This document shows, one piece after another, positions 1-8,054 of a stretch of 64,000 nucleotides of DNA. The notes under the pieces were generated by a model. The model saw only the letters and a list, made by a program, of their open reading frames with translations. It was not told where the DNA came from and did no database searches. The position numbers were made by a program, and so were the translations under genes. Origin of the DNA: Pedobacter schmidteae (GTDB lineage: Bacteria > Bacteroidota > Bacteroidia > Sphingobacteriales > Sphingobacteriaceae); NCBI RefSeq assembly GCF_900564155.1, contig NZ_LS999839.1, positions 3,469,097-3,533,096 of the forward strand. Reading direction: 5' to 3'. Position 1 is the stretch's first letter; each line of letters starts with the position of its first letter.

Positions 1-1
1 C

Positions 2-754
2 AGTGCCGGACCTGAGACTTCGCAAACTACGGCCTTAAGTGTAAGCAGCAACAATGCCGCCCTGTTTGAAAGTCTTACCGTTACAGGCAGCGGGGCAACA
101 GGAAACCTGAGTTACCGCATCAAAACGGGTGCAGTGGCGGGTAGCGCAACAGTTACAGTTACCGTAAAAGATAACGGAGGCACAGCCAATGGTGGGGTAG
201 ATACCTATACCAGAAACTTTGTCATTACGGTAAATGCTTTACCTGTAATATCCATTAACAGCGATAAAGGCACTTCTTTAAGTAAGGGAGAAACGGCTAT
301 ACTTACCGCAACAGGTGGAAGTACCTATACCTGGTCAAATAGCGGTGGCATCATTGGCTCAACTAATACCGCAGTGCTTACCGTAAGACCTGCCCAGACC
401 ACTACCTATACCGTAACTGCTACCACTGCCAGCGGATGTAGCGAAAGTCAGAATATTACCATTACCGTTGTAGAAGACTATGCGAAAATCAAGAGCACAA
501 ATATCATGAGCCCGAATGGCGATGGTACGAATGACAAGTGGGTGATTGATAATATCGATTTCTATCCGAACAATGAAGTGAAGATTTTTGACCGCACAGG
601 AAGACAGATATACGGTAAAAAGGGATATGACAACAGTTGGGATGGTACCTTAAATGGTTTGCCATTGGCCGAAGGCACTTATTTTTACATTGTTGATTTT
701 GGCGACAAGACAAGGGTATTCAAAGGTTTCATCACCATTGTAAGAAACGAGTAA
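2..754 (+). CDS. C-terminal part of a secreted protein with type B T9SS sorting domain (5' end outside window)
   Basis: The reading frame is open from base 2 to the stop at 752-754, giving 250 residues of a longer protein. The first part is Thr/Ser/Val-rich beta-sandwich sequence like the Ig/PKD-type repeats of surface adhesins. The last ~85 residues carry the gliding-motility C-terminal (CHU_C, type B) signature: an SPNGDGTND motif, an FDRTGR segment, a WDG turn and the closing GTYFYIVD strand. Proteins with this domain leave the cell by the type IX secretion system and stay at the surface or in the medium. The next gene, 6 bases downstream, is a PorP/SprF-like protein, the usual partner of type B substrates, so the two probably form one transcript. 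The function of the missing N-terminal part cannot be judged. Confidence 0.88.
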   Translation, partial: SAGPETSQTTALSVSSNNAALFESLTVTGSGATGNLSYRIKTGAVAGSATVTVTVKDNGGTANGGVDTYTRNFVITVNALPVISINSDKGTSLSKGETAILTATGGSTYTWSNSGGIIGSTNTAVLTVRPAQTTTYTVTATTASGCSESQNITITVVEDYAKIKSTNIMSPNGDGTNDKWVIDNIDFYPNNEVKIFDRTGRQIYGKKGYDNSWDGTLNGLPLAEGTYFYIVDFGDKTRVFKGFITIVRNE

Positions 755-760
755 TTCCAA

Positions 761-1663
761 ATGATTAAAACAGCTATGAAGATAACTTATAGAACACTGG
801 TACTGATTGCAATTACTGCGATCAGTACCCAGGTAAAAGGACAACTCAACCCTTTATCTGCACAATACTATACCAATCAGTATCTGATCAACCCTGCCTT
901 TGCTGGGGCTGGCGAAGGCCTGAAGATAAACGGTGCTTACCGCAAGCTCTGGAGTAACGTGCCGGGCTCTCCCTTAACACAAAATCTGACAGCCGATTAT
1001 GGTTTCAATAAAGTGGGTATTGGCTTAACCGTAAACAACGAAAGCGCAGGCTTGCAGCGGCAAACCAGGGTAGTAGGTAGTTATGCCTATCACCTGAAGC
1101 TGAGTGAAAACAACCATCTCCTGAACTTCGGGGTGTCGCTGGGCTTTATGAGCCAGCGGTTGGAGAATGCTGATATTTATGGCAACCCGAATGATCCGAT
1201 GGTAGGGCAGTACAACGACCGTAAAACTTATCTGGATGGCGATTTCGGGATTGCTTATACCTCAGACAAACTGAACATCCAGGCGGCCATACCCAACCTG
1301 AAAAGTGTATTGAAAAAGGATGTGATCAAACTGGCCGATGTGGCTACATTTTATACGGCTGCCAGTTATAAGATACAGCTTAGTGAAGGGCCGGAAGGTA
1401 TAGATATGGAACCTAAAGTAGCCTACAGAGGCGTAAAGGGTTTTGATAACATCTGGGATGCAGGCTCGCTGGTTAGTATCGCCAACAGGCAGGTGTTTTT
1501 AATGGCCATGTATCACAGTACCGAAAATGCAACCTTCGGTTTGGGTATGGATTTCCGAAAAAAATATCTGATCAGCGGAACTTATACTACACAAACATCT
1601 GCATTGAGTGGTTATACCAATGGCAGTTTTGAGCTGAACTTAAGATTAAACCTGAGTAAGTAG
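761..1663 (+). CDS. PorP/SprF family type IX secretion membrane protein
   Basis: A 300-residue protein of the PorP/SprF family. It has an N-terminal signal peptide ending near residue 27 (VKG then QLNPLSAQYYTNQYLINPAFAG), and the QYY-x-NQYLINPAFAG block is the family hallmark. The rest is an outer-membrane beta-barrel pattern of alternating hydrophobic strands ending in a C-terminal strand. In the family, SprF-like proteins support secretion or surface attachment of a neighbouring large adhesin such as SprB. Here the gene follows directly after a type B sorting-domain protein, which fits that role. An in-frame ATG at 776 would give a more typical short signal peptide and may be the real start. 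A terminator follows at 1696-1735. Confidence 0.88.
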   Translation: MIKTAMKITYRTLVLIAITAISTQVKGQLNPLSAQYYTNQYLINPAFAGAGEGLKINGAYRKLWSNVPGSPLTQNLTADYGFNKVGIGLTVNNESAGLQRQTRVVGSYAYHLKLSENNHLLNFGVSLGFMSQRLENADIYGNPNDPMVGQYNDRKTYLDGDFGIAYTSDKLNIQAAIPNLKSVLKKDVIKLADVATFYTAASYKIQLSEGPEGIDMEPKVAYRGVKGFDNIWDAGSLVSIANRQVFLMAMYHSTENATFGLGMDFRKKYLISGTYTTQTSALSGYTNGSFELNLRLNLSK

Positions 1664-1695
1664 TATTTGGCGTTTTGTCCGCACCGGAATACATG

Positions 1696-1735
1696 ACCGG
1701 AGTAAAACTTCTTAAAAGTTTCACTCCGGTTTTTT
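1696..1735 (+). terminator. Rho-independent terminator after the PorP/SprF gene
   Basis: ACCGGAGT (1696-1703) pairs with ACTCCGGT (1723-1730). The inner AAACTT/AAGTTT pairing extends the stem, and a run of five T follows. It lies 33 bases after the stop codon. Confidence 0.85.
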
Positions 1736-1766
1736 ATGTCTTAATCCTCCGTTAATATTCTTCCAG

Positions 1767-1796
1767 GTACCTGTCAGGTAGGTATGAGGTAGCCTG
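1767..1796 (+). repeat. Dispersed GGTA-rich repeat, copy A
   Basis: A block of about 30 bases built from GGTA/TACC words. It matches the reverse complement of 47469-47497 at about 27 of 30 positions, with two mismatches and one extra G. Both copies lie in intergenic DNA upstream of a gene: here ahead of the histidine-kinase-like gene, there ahead of an ECF sigma factor gene. Its function is unknown. Confidence 0.5.
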
Positions 1797-1919
1797 CAGA
1801 CGATTGATGGCAATGCATACAGGGATGTCTGTACGAAGGTGTGCTGGACTGCTGAAAAAGATAAAGCTTATTGGCTAAAAAATGGTTACCTTGATTAGCA
1901 AACATTTAACGCTAAAATC

Positions 1920-2438
1920 ATGAAGGCATTTGCCATGAAAAACAAAAATACCATCGTATTGCTATACCTTATTGTTGGATCTGTTTGGGTGATACTGAGT
2001 GATCAGATCGTTTCGGCAATGATTGATGGCATGCCCGCCAAGGACAGGGCCATGTTACAAAGCTTGAAAGCCTTTATATTTATAGGTCTGAGTGGAATAT
2101 TGCTGCAGTACCTGATTAATCTTTACCACAGGGGACAAAAAAGAAATATGGCAGATTTGAGGAAAAGACTGGAGGAGAGTAGATTGCAGCAGGCGATGAT
2201 TAATGAACAAAATCAGGTATTGAAAGAGATCGCCTGGATCAACTCTCACAATATACGAAAACCCGTAGCCTCTATACTTGGCCTGTCGGAATTGTTAACA
2301 GCAACGAAAGATCCCGCAGAAAGAGAAACGTATTATCCTATGATTAATAGCTGTGCCGAAGAGCTCGATTTAATTGTACAACAGACAGCAGCTAAATTAA
2401 ATTTGCTGACAGGAGAGGGATACCCTGACAAAGGTTGA
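1920..2438 (+). CDS. Membrane protein with histidine-kinase-type H-box but no ATPase domain
   Basis: A 172-residue protein. Two hydrophobic helices (about residues 10-33 and 48-68) flank a short external loop; the YLIVGSVWVILSD pattern of the first helix is common at the start of membrane sensor proteins. A coiled-coil-like linker follows (70-105), then a dimerisation helix with the phospho-acceptor-like box INSHNIRKPVASILGL (candidate His110). The protein stops about 60 residues later, without the N, G1 or G2 boxes of a HATPase domain, so it cannot phosphorylate itself by the usual route. Short proteins ending in such an H-box are seen in Bacteroidota after PAS domains. It may act as a phosphotransfer or dimerisation partner of another kinase. 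The start could also be the ATG at 1935. Confidence 0.65.
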   Translation: MKAFAMKNKNTIVLLYLIVGSVWVILSDQIVSAMIDGMPAKDRAMLQSLKAFIFIGLSGILLQYLINLYHRGQKRNMADLRKRLEESRLQQAMINEQNQVLKEIAWINSHNIRKPVASILGLSELLTATKDPAERETYYPMINSCAEELDLIVQQTAAKLNLLTGEGYPDKG

Positions 2439-2525
2439 TGGCGTTAGTGTTTTTTATTAAGCAGACTTTTGTATGCAGCTATTGAAAATTAATTAAATTT
2501 AACTACAATTGTATCGAACAATCCA

Positions 2526-3104
2526 ATGCTTACAGGAAAAGTACATAGTGCAGAAGACGGACAGCTGCTTGCAGAAATGCATAATGGTAGTGGTGATGCC
2601 TTTAAGGCTTTGTATGAAAAATATTGGGCAGATGTGCTTGATGAAGCTTTTAAGCGGCTGGCGGATGCAGATCTGGCAAAGGATGTGGTTCAGGAAGTAT
2701 TTACTTACCTGTGGACAAAAGCAGGTAGCCTGGAAATTAAAAACCTTCCTGCCTGGCTAAACACTGTAGTGAAAAACCAGGTGTTTCAGGCAATGAGAAA
2801 ACAGGAACGCTTTGTACCTTTGACCGACCTGTTTGCCGAATTGGAAAGTCACACGGAGGCTAGCGACGCCTTATTGCTGCGTAAGGAACTGGTGAGCACA
2901 TATGAAGCGCTGATTGCTTCTTTGCCCGAACAGCAGCGGATTATTTTTAACCTACGGTACCGCGAAAATATGAGCCCCGATGAGATTGCCCAAAAACTTA
3001 ACATCTCACCTAAAACCGTTAGAAATCATTTGGGTAGGGCACTCAACAAGCTTAAAGCTGCATTTTTATTGATCAACCTGCTGATGTTCATCAGCGGAAA
3101 ATAA
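2526..3104 (+). CDS. ECF RNA polymerase sigma factor (locus 1)
   Basis: A 192-residue sigma-70 family factor of the ECF group. Region 2 is visible around residues 25-90, with DLAKDVVQEVFTYLW as the core-binding part. Region 4 spans about 125-180, with the helix-turn-helix SPDEIAQKLNISPKTVRNHLGRAL. The C-terminus is a hydrophobic tail (AAFLLINLLMFI). It is followed 82 bases later by a FecR-type anti-sigma gene and then a SusC/SusD pair, the standard arrangement in which substrate binding by SusC is relayed through FecR to release this sigma factor. Its likely target is the susC promoter of the same locus. Confidence 0.92.
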   Translation: MLTGKVHSAEDGQLLAEMHNGSGDAFKALYEKYWADVLDEAFKRLADADLAKDVVQEVFTYLWTKAGSLEIKNLPAWLNTVVKNQVFQAMRKQERFVPLTDLFAELESHTEASDALLLRKELVSTYEALIASLPEQQRIIFNLRYRENMSPDEIAQKLNISPKTVRNHLGRALNKLKAAFLLINLLMFISGK

Positions 3105-3186
3105 AATTTTAGTAGACCCGGAAAAATATTTTTATCGGGACTGGGCAAAAAGCGGTTTCAATTACACGTGTATTAAAAGACAGTGT

Positions 3187-4338
3187 ATGGACCAGCTTTC
3201 GAAAGAACAATTTTTATTTATACTGGAGAAATTTCAGGAGGGAACCGCCAGTAAGGAGGAACTTGAATTTCTGGATGCTTATTACAACGCTTTTGATTTG
3301 AAGGATGGTTTTACCGCCTCACTAAATGAGCACCAGCGGCTGCAGGTAAGGGATGAATTGTTTGATAAATTACAAAATGGCATCTCAATGGCTCCAAAGG
3401 TAAACCCTGCTTATAGGACCTGGTATGTACGGTTTGCTGCCGCTGCGGCAGTTCTTTTGATGCTGGGCGCCGGATGGTGGTTTGTAAACACCAGGTATAG
3501 GCATGCCGGTGGAACCAGAAATTTGATAGCCGCCACCAGTCATATTGACCCTGGTAAAAACAGGGCTGTTTTAACGCTGGCCAATGGAAAGGTGATTGAT
3601 TTGAGTGATGCCAGGACGGGAGTAATAATCAGTGCTTCAAAATTGGCCTATACTGATGGTACACTGATACAAAATAACGAAGCCTCTCTATTCCAAACTG
3701 TAACTACACCACGTGCAGGGCAATATCAGGTGGTTTTGCCGGATGGGACCAGGGTTTGGCTAAATGCGGCTTCTTCTTTAAAGTTCCCATCTTCTTTTGC
3801 AACAGCCAGCGTAAGAAAAGTTGAGCTAAGCGGGGAAGGCTATTTTGAAGTGGCTAAAGATAAGAGGCACCCATTTATGGTAAAAACAGAGAGACAGGAA
3901 ATTACGGTGCTGGGCACACATTTTAATGTAACTGCTTATGCCGATGAAATGACAACTAAAACGACTTTACTGGAAGGTAAGGTACAGGTATCGAAGTTGC
4001 AGGCTAAAGCTGGTGGTGCTGATGCCAAAGTTTTAAAACCCGGCGAACAGACGGTACTGAGCAGTACAGCTTTTGATGTATTGAAAACAGATACGGAAGA
4101 GGCCGTAGCCTGGAAGAACGGTTATTTCAGGTTCAACAATGAAAATATAGTAAGCATTATGCGTAAGCTTGAACGCTGGTACAATATTGAGGTACGTTAT
4201 GAAGGCACAGTTTCTAATGAGGTATTTAGCGGTACGGCCTCCAGGTTTAAATCGGTAGGTGAGGTGCTGGAAATGCTGGAGTATACCAATGCCGTTCATT
4301 TTAAAGTTGAGGGAAGGAGGATTACAGTGACGAAATAA
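3187..4338 (+). CDS. FecR family anti-sigma factor (locus 1)
   Basis: A 383-residue inner-membrane protein. An N-terminal cytoplasmic part of ~80 residues, expected to bind the sigma factor, is followed by one transmembrane helix (about 82-100, rich in Ala/Leu and ending in GWWF). The periplasmic part starts with a PGKNRAVLTLANGKVIDLSD segment and carries the FecR core (about 175-290, with LPDGTRVWLNAASSLKFP and GEGYFEVAKD motifs). The last ~70 residues match the DUF4974 type that contacts the STN domain of the receptor. The gene sits between the sigma factor and susC genes of locus 1. Two paralogues with the same motifs occur at 48312-49463 and 60972-62099. Confidence 0.92.
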   Translation: MDQLSKEQFLFILEKFQEGTASKEELEFLDAYYNAFDLKDGFTASLNEHQRLQVRDELFDKLQNGISMAPKVNPAYRTWYVRFAAAAAVLLMLGAGWWFVNTRYRHAGGTRNLIAATSHIDPGKNRAVLTLANGKVIDLSDARTGVIISASKLAYTDGTLIQNNEASLFQTVTTPRAGQYQVVLPDGTRVWLNAASSLKFPSSFATASVRKVELSGEGYFEVAKDKRHPFMVKTERQEITVLGTHFNVTAYADEMTTKTTLLEGKVQVSKLQAKAGGADAKVLKPGEQTVLSSTAFDVLKTDTEEAVAWKNGYFRFNNENIVSIMRKLERWYNIEVRYEGTVSNEVFSGTASRFKSVGEVLEMLEYTNAVHFKVEGRRITVTK

Positions 4339-4362
4339 AATTCAATTCGGTAATCCAAATAA

Positions 4363-4396
4363 AAAAGCCATTCCGATTGGCGTCGGAATGACTTTT
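4363..4396 (+). terminator. Stem-loop terminator between fecR and susC (locus 1)
   Basis: AAAAGCCATTCCGA (4363-4376) pairs with TCGGAATGACTTTT (4383-4396) with one mismatch and a six-base loop. A-rich and T-rich flanks would make it work in both directions. It separates the sigma/anti-sigma transcript from the susC transcript. Confidence 0.8.
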
Positions 4397-4400
4397 ATGT

Positions 4401-4500
4401 CTGGATTTACTTTAATAATCTTTATCAATTATCAACTAAGCTGTAAACCTGCCCCATCTTGGAAAATGAAAAGGTTGCAGCATTAACCAGACTAAAACAA
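4401..4500 (+). promoter_or_regulatory. Conserved promoter/leader of susC, locus 1
   Basis: The leader holds ATAAT, ten bases, then ATCAACTAAG (4431-4440). A CATCTTGGAAAATGAA block and a six-codon mini-ORF at 4466-4486 follow, and the susC ATG is at 4501. The ATAAT-N(8-10)-ATCAACTAA core is present before the susC genes of loci 2 (49551-49560) and 3 (62136-62144). The core lies downstream of the fecR terminator, so it probably marks the transcription start of the susCD operon and may be the target of the cognate ECF sigma factors. The promoter role is inferred; the shared sequence is directly visible. Confidence 0.55.
4466..4486 (+). other. Six-codon leader mini-ORF upstream of susC (locus 1)
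   Basis: ATG followed by five codons and TAA reads M-K-R-L-Q-H. The stop is 14 bases before the susC ATG. Locus 2 has a mini-ORF of the same length, also starting M-K and also 14 bases before the susC ATG, with the same GAAA before its ATG. Whether it is translated is unknown. Confidence 0.35.
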
Positions 4501-7500
4501 ATGTACAATTTTTACAAACAATTAGGTACGCCGCCGGCGTACGTGAGTAAACTACTGTTGATGATGCGGCTAACCACCCTTATTTTGATCACAGCTATTA
4601 TGCAGGTAAGTGCAGGCTCTTTTGCACAAAAGATAACCCTGTCTGAAAAAAATGCACCGCTGATGAAGGTGTTTGATAAAATCCGCCAGCAAACCGGATA
4701 CGATTTTATCGTTACCCGATCTGTTTTAAAAAATACCGTACCGGTAAATATTGAAGCCAGAAATGTAGAGCTGAAAGAGGTATTGCAAAAGGTATTCGAA
4801 AACCAACCTCTGGAATATACCATCAGCAACCGGTCTGTATTGATCAAAGAAAAGGAAAAGTCTTTTATTGATCGCTTGATCGGCAAATTTCAGACTTTTG
4901 ATGTATATGGGACAGTACTGGACGATGAAGGGAATGTGCTGCCCGGGGCAACCGTGCACATTAAAGGTTCGGCCAAATCGCTGGTTACCCGCTCGGATGG
5001 GGCCTTTGCTTTTTCGGCTGTGGATGAAAATACAGTTTTAGTGTTTTCCTATATCGGTTACCAGACTCAGGAAATTGCGGTTAAGGGCAAAAAAATGCCG
5101 CTAAAGGTGATGCTGCTTCCGGCCAAAAGTGACCTGCAGGAAGTAAATGTAACGTATAGTACCGGCTATCAAAATATACCAAAAGACAGGGCCACCGGGT
5201 CATATGATGTGATTTCGGGTGAACAGATTGGTAAAAAGGTGGTGGCGGGCCTGTTGGAACGACTGGAAGGGGCTGGATCTGGTTTACTGGTCAATGTGGG
5301 TACGCCCGACCGGAGCCTTACGCCGGGAAGGGATAATTTTACCATCAGGGGAACTTCCACCATTTATTCTGAAAAGAAACCGCTGATTGTACTGGATGGT
5401 TTTCCTACAGAACTGGACCTGGTAAATATTAATCCGGATAATGTGCAAAGCATCACTATTTTGAAAGATGCGGCAGCAGCAAGCATATGGGGTGTGCGGG
5501 CAGCTAATGGCGTAATTGTGATTGAGTCTAAAAGGGGAGCATTTATCAGCAAACCACAGGTCAACTTTTCCAGCGCATTTACTTTTACCGGGCGCCCCCG
5601 TATGGATTACAGAAAAGTGCTGAACTCGGCCCAATACCTGGACCTGGAAAAGGAACTGGTAGATAAGGGAATCCTGCCCGGACAAAAATCGGCCTTTTCG
5701 ATTTACCCCCTGCCGCTTAGCGTAGGTACAGAACTGGCCATGAAACTGAAGCGGAATATCATTACCCGGCAGCAATATGATGATGAAGTACAACGCCTGG
5801 GCAAAATAGATGTCAACCAGCAGTATCAACAATATCTTTTACAATCTCCGTTTGCCCAGCAATACAATGTGAACGTTAGCGGTGGATCGTCGGTTACCCG
5901 CAACTATCTCTCTGCTTCGTACGCCGACGAACGCAGCAATAGCATTGGAGATGGTGGAAACAGACTGGTGGTAAATTTTAATAATGAGACAAAAATTACT
6001 TCTAAACTTACACTTTCAGCCGAAACATTTGTTACCGTGCTGAGACAGAAAAATAATGGCATAGGCTTAAAGGGCAATCAGCCGGGAACAACTAACCTGC
6101 TGCCCTACGATCAGATTGTGGATGCAAATGGAGCAGCAAATAATTTTGCCTACAAGGCAAAAGCATCAACGTTGGATTCCTTGCAGAAACGTGATTATAT
6201 GCCCTGGAAGTACAACTATATGGATGAACTGGCCAATGCTGACAACCGTTACCGGTCGTTGGCCTATCGCCTGACTGCAGGATTAAATTATAAGCTGAAC
6301 GGCTGGATGAGTGCCGATGTAAAATATATGACCGAGCGTGAGTTTGACAAGACCAGAAATCACTACAATCAGGATACTTATATGACCAGAAACCTCATCA
6401 ACAGTTATACGGTTGCCAGTACGCATGTCAAGGGTATTCCGGTTGGAGGGATTCTGGATTTGAACAACCTGGAACGCAACAATTACAATGTGAGGGGACA
6501 GCTGAACTTTAATCCTGATTTGGGTGCTGCAGGCCGTTTGGATGCGGTTGTGGGGGTAGAATTGAGAGAAACTTTGGTAAGTAGTGACGGGAGCAGGCTT
6601 TATGGTTACGACGATAGGTTGCTGAGCTCCATTCCGGTAAATTATACGCTGGTGTATAAAACCGCCGATGGCGATCTGAAAGTTCCCTACGGAATGTCGG
6701 TAGGCAACAGAAAAGACAGGTATACCTCGGTTTTTGGAAACTTTACCTATACCTATAAAACTAAATATTCTTTGTCGGGTAGTTTCCGTAAGGATGATTC
6801 CAACCTGTTTGGGGCTTCAAAAGAGTTTAGCAGTGTGCCATTGTGGTCTGTTGGCGCAATGTGGCGTGCCAAAGATGAATCATTTATGGGCGGGCTAACC
6901 TGGCTTTCGAAGCTAAACTTAAGGGCCACGGCGGGATATAACGGAAATTTAAACAAAGATACTTCCCCATACCTGGTGATGCAGCAATCGGGTACTAACC
7001 CCGTTAACAACAATCCTTATGGAAGTATTTATAACCCGGCAAATCCCCAGCTGCGTTGGGAAAGGGTACAAACATTTAACCTGGGCGCTGATTTTTCATT
7101 ATTCCGGAACCGCATCAATGGAAGTGTAGATGCTTACTGGCGAAAAAGTCTGGATTTGCTGGGAAATGTTGATATCAATCCAACTTATGGCTTTACTTCT
7201 TTACTGGTAAACCAGCTGCAGATGAAAAGCCGGGGAGTGGATGTAGAGTTGAGCGCAAATGTAATCCGTACTTCAGATTTCAGTTGGACACCGGCTGCCA
7301 ACTTCTCCTTCAATACCAACAAGGTAACGAAGGCTTATTTTCAACAGGAAACCACTACCTACTATACCAATGCAAATAATCCGATACAGGGGCAACAACT
7401 GGGGAGCTTGTATACCTACAAGTATGCCGGATTGAACCAAAACGGAAATGCAATGATTTATAACGGGAAAGGCGAAAAAGTATTGGCCGACCTGAATACT

Positions 7501-8037
7501 TTTGATTCGAAAGATCTGGGCGCACTGCAACTGCAGGGAAATACTACTCCTCCTTATTTTGGCGGAATTACGAATACTTTCACCTATAAAAATTTTGAGC
7601 TGTTTACTCTATTCACTTTTAAAACCGGGCATATATTTATGCGCCCTACGGCTGAGCAGATTTATACTTTTCCTTATACCAGGATTGCGCATGCTGATTT
7701 GGCCAACCGCTGGAGGGTGCCGGGTGATGAGCTGAAAACCAATATTCCTGCCGTTGACCCATTACACACCGGGTATGATCGTTATATCAGAAGTGATTAT
7801 TTTGTGGAAGATGCCAGTTATCTGCGCTGGCGCGATGTGACTTTGACCTATCACGTTCCGGTAAAGAAATTGAAATGGAGTGCTTTGCAGCTATTGAGCG
7901 TAAGTGCCACGGGAAGAAATCTGGCCTTGTGGACCGCCAATAAGGAGGGAATAGATCCGGATTATCTGGATAACCTGAATTTATTGGTACTGCCTCCGTC
8001 AAAATCATTTGTATTTAGTGTAAAAGCGACTTTTTAA
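4501..8037 (+). CDS. SusC/RagA-like TonB-dependent outer-membrane receptor with STN domain (locus 1)
   Basis: 1178 residues from the ATG at 4501, which is chosen because the same MYNFY start follows an equal leader in locus 2; the frame is open upstream to a TTG at 4459. An unusual ~20-residue tail precedes the signal peptide (about 21-43, ending GSFAQ). Then come an STN domain (about 52-115) that can signal to FecR, a carboxypeptidase-regulatory-like beta domain (about 135-206, with the GTVLDDEGNVLPGATV start), the plug (about 218-345, with IRG, VLDGFP and ILKDAAAASIWGVRAANGV motifs) and the 22-strand barrel, ending KATF. It imports oligosaccharides together with the SusD-like partner encoded 17 bases downstream. 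Confidence 0.93.
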   Translation: MYNFYKQLGTPPAYVSKLLLMMRLTTLILITAIMQVSAGSFAQKITLSEKNAPLMKVFDKIRQQTGYDFIVTRSVLKNTVPVNIEARNVELKEVLQKVFENQPLEYTISNRSVLIKEKEKSFIDRLIGKFQTFDVYGTVLDDEGNVLPGATVHIKGSAKSLVTRSDGAFAFSAVDENTVLVFSYIGYQTQEIAVKGKKMPLKVMLLPAKSDLQEVNVTYSTGYQNIPKDRATGSYDVISGEQIGKKVVAGLLERLEGAGSGLLVNVGTPDRSLTPGRDNFTIRGTSTIYSEKKPLIVLDGFPTELDLVNINPDNVQSITILKDAAAASIWGVRAANGVIVIESKRGAFISKPQVNFSSAFTFTGRPRMDYRKVLNSAQYLDLEKELVDKGILPGQKSAFSIYPLPLSVGTELAMKLKRNIITRQQYDDEVQRLGKIDVNQQYQQYLLQSPFAQQYNVNVSGGSSVTRNYLSASYADERSNSIGDGGNRLVVNFNNETKITSKLTLSAETFVTVLRQKNNGIGLKGNQPGTTNLLPYDQIVDANGAANNFAYKAKASTLDSLQKRDYMPWKYNYMDELANADNRYRSLAYRLTAGLNYKLNGWMSADVKYMTEREFDKTRNHYNQDTYMTRNLINSYTVASTHVKGIPVGGILDLNNLERNNYNVRGQLNFNPDLGAAGRLDAVVGVELRETLVSSDGSRLYGYDDRLLSSIPVNYTLVYKTADGDLKVPYGMSVGNRKDRYTSVFGNFTYTYKTKYSLSGSFRKDDSNLFGASKEFSSVPLWSVGAMWRAKDESFMGGLTWLSKLNLRATAGYNGNLNKDTSPYLVMQQSGTNPVNNNPYGSIYNPANPQLRWERVQTFNLGADFSLFRNRINGSVDAYWRKSLDLLGNVDINPTYGFTSLLVNQLQMKSRGVDVELSANVIRTSDFSWTPAANFSFNTNKVTKAYFQQETTTYYTNANNPIQGQQLGSLYTYKYAGLNQNGNAMIYNGKGEKVLADLNTFDSKDLGALQLQGNTTPPYFGGITNTFTYKNFELFTLFTFKTGHIFMRPTAEQIYTFPYTRIAHADLANRWRVPGDELKTNIPAVDPLHTGYDRYIRSDYFVEDASYLRWRDVTLTYHVPVKKLKWSALQLLSVSATGRNLALWTANKEGIDPDYLDNLNLLVLPPSKSFVFSVKATF

Positions 8038-8054
8038 ACCTAAATCCCGAAATT

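Noticed and set aside
4459..4500. TTG start 42 bases upstream of the locus 1 susC ATG
   Set aside because: The ATG at 4501 has the MYNFY start and leader spacing shared with locus 2; the upstream codons are not conserved.
5284..5832. Open frame of 182 codons on the minus strand
   Set aside because: It is antisense to the plug and barrel start of the locus 1 SusC, with low-complexity, non-protein-like composition.
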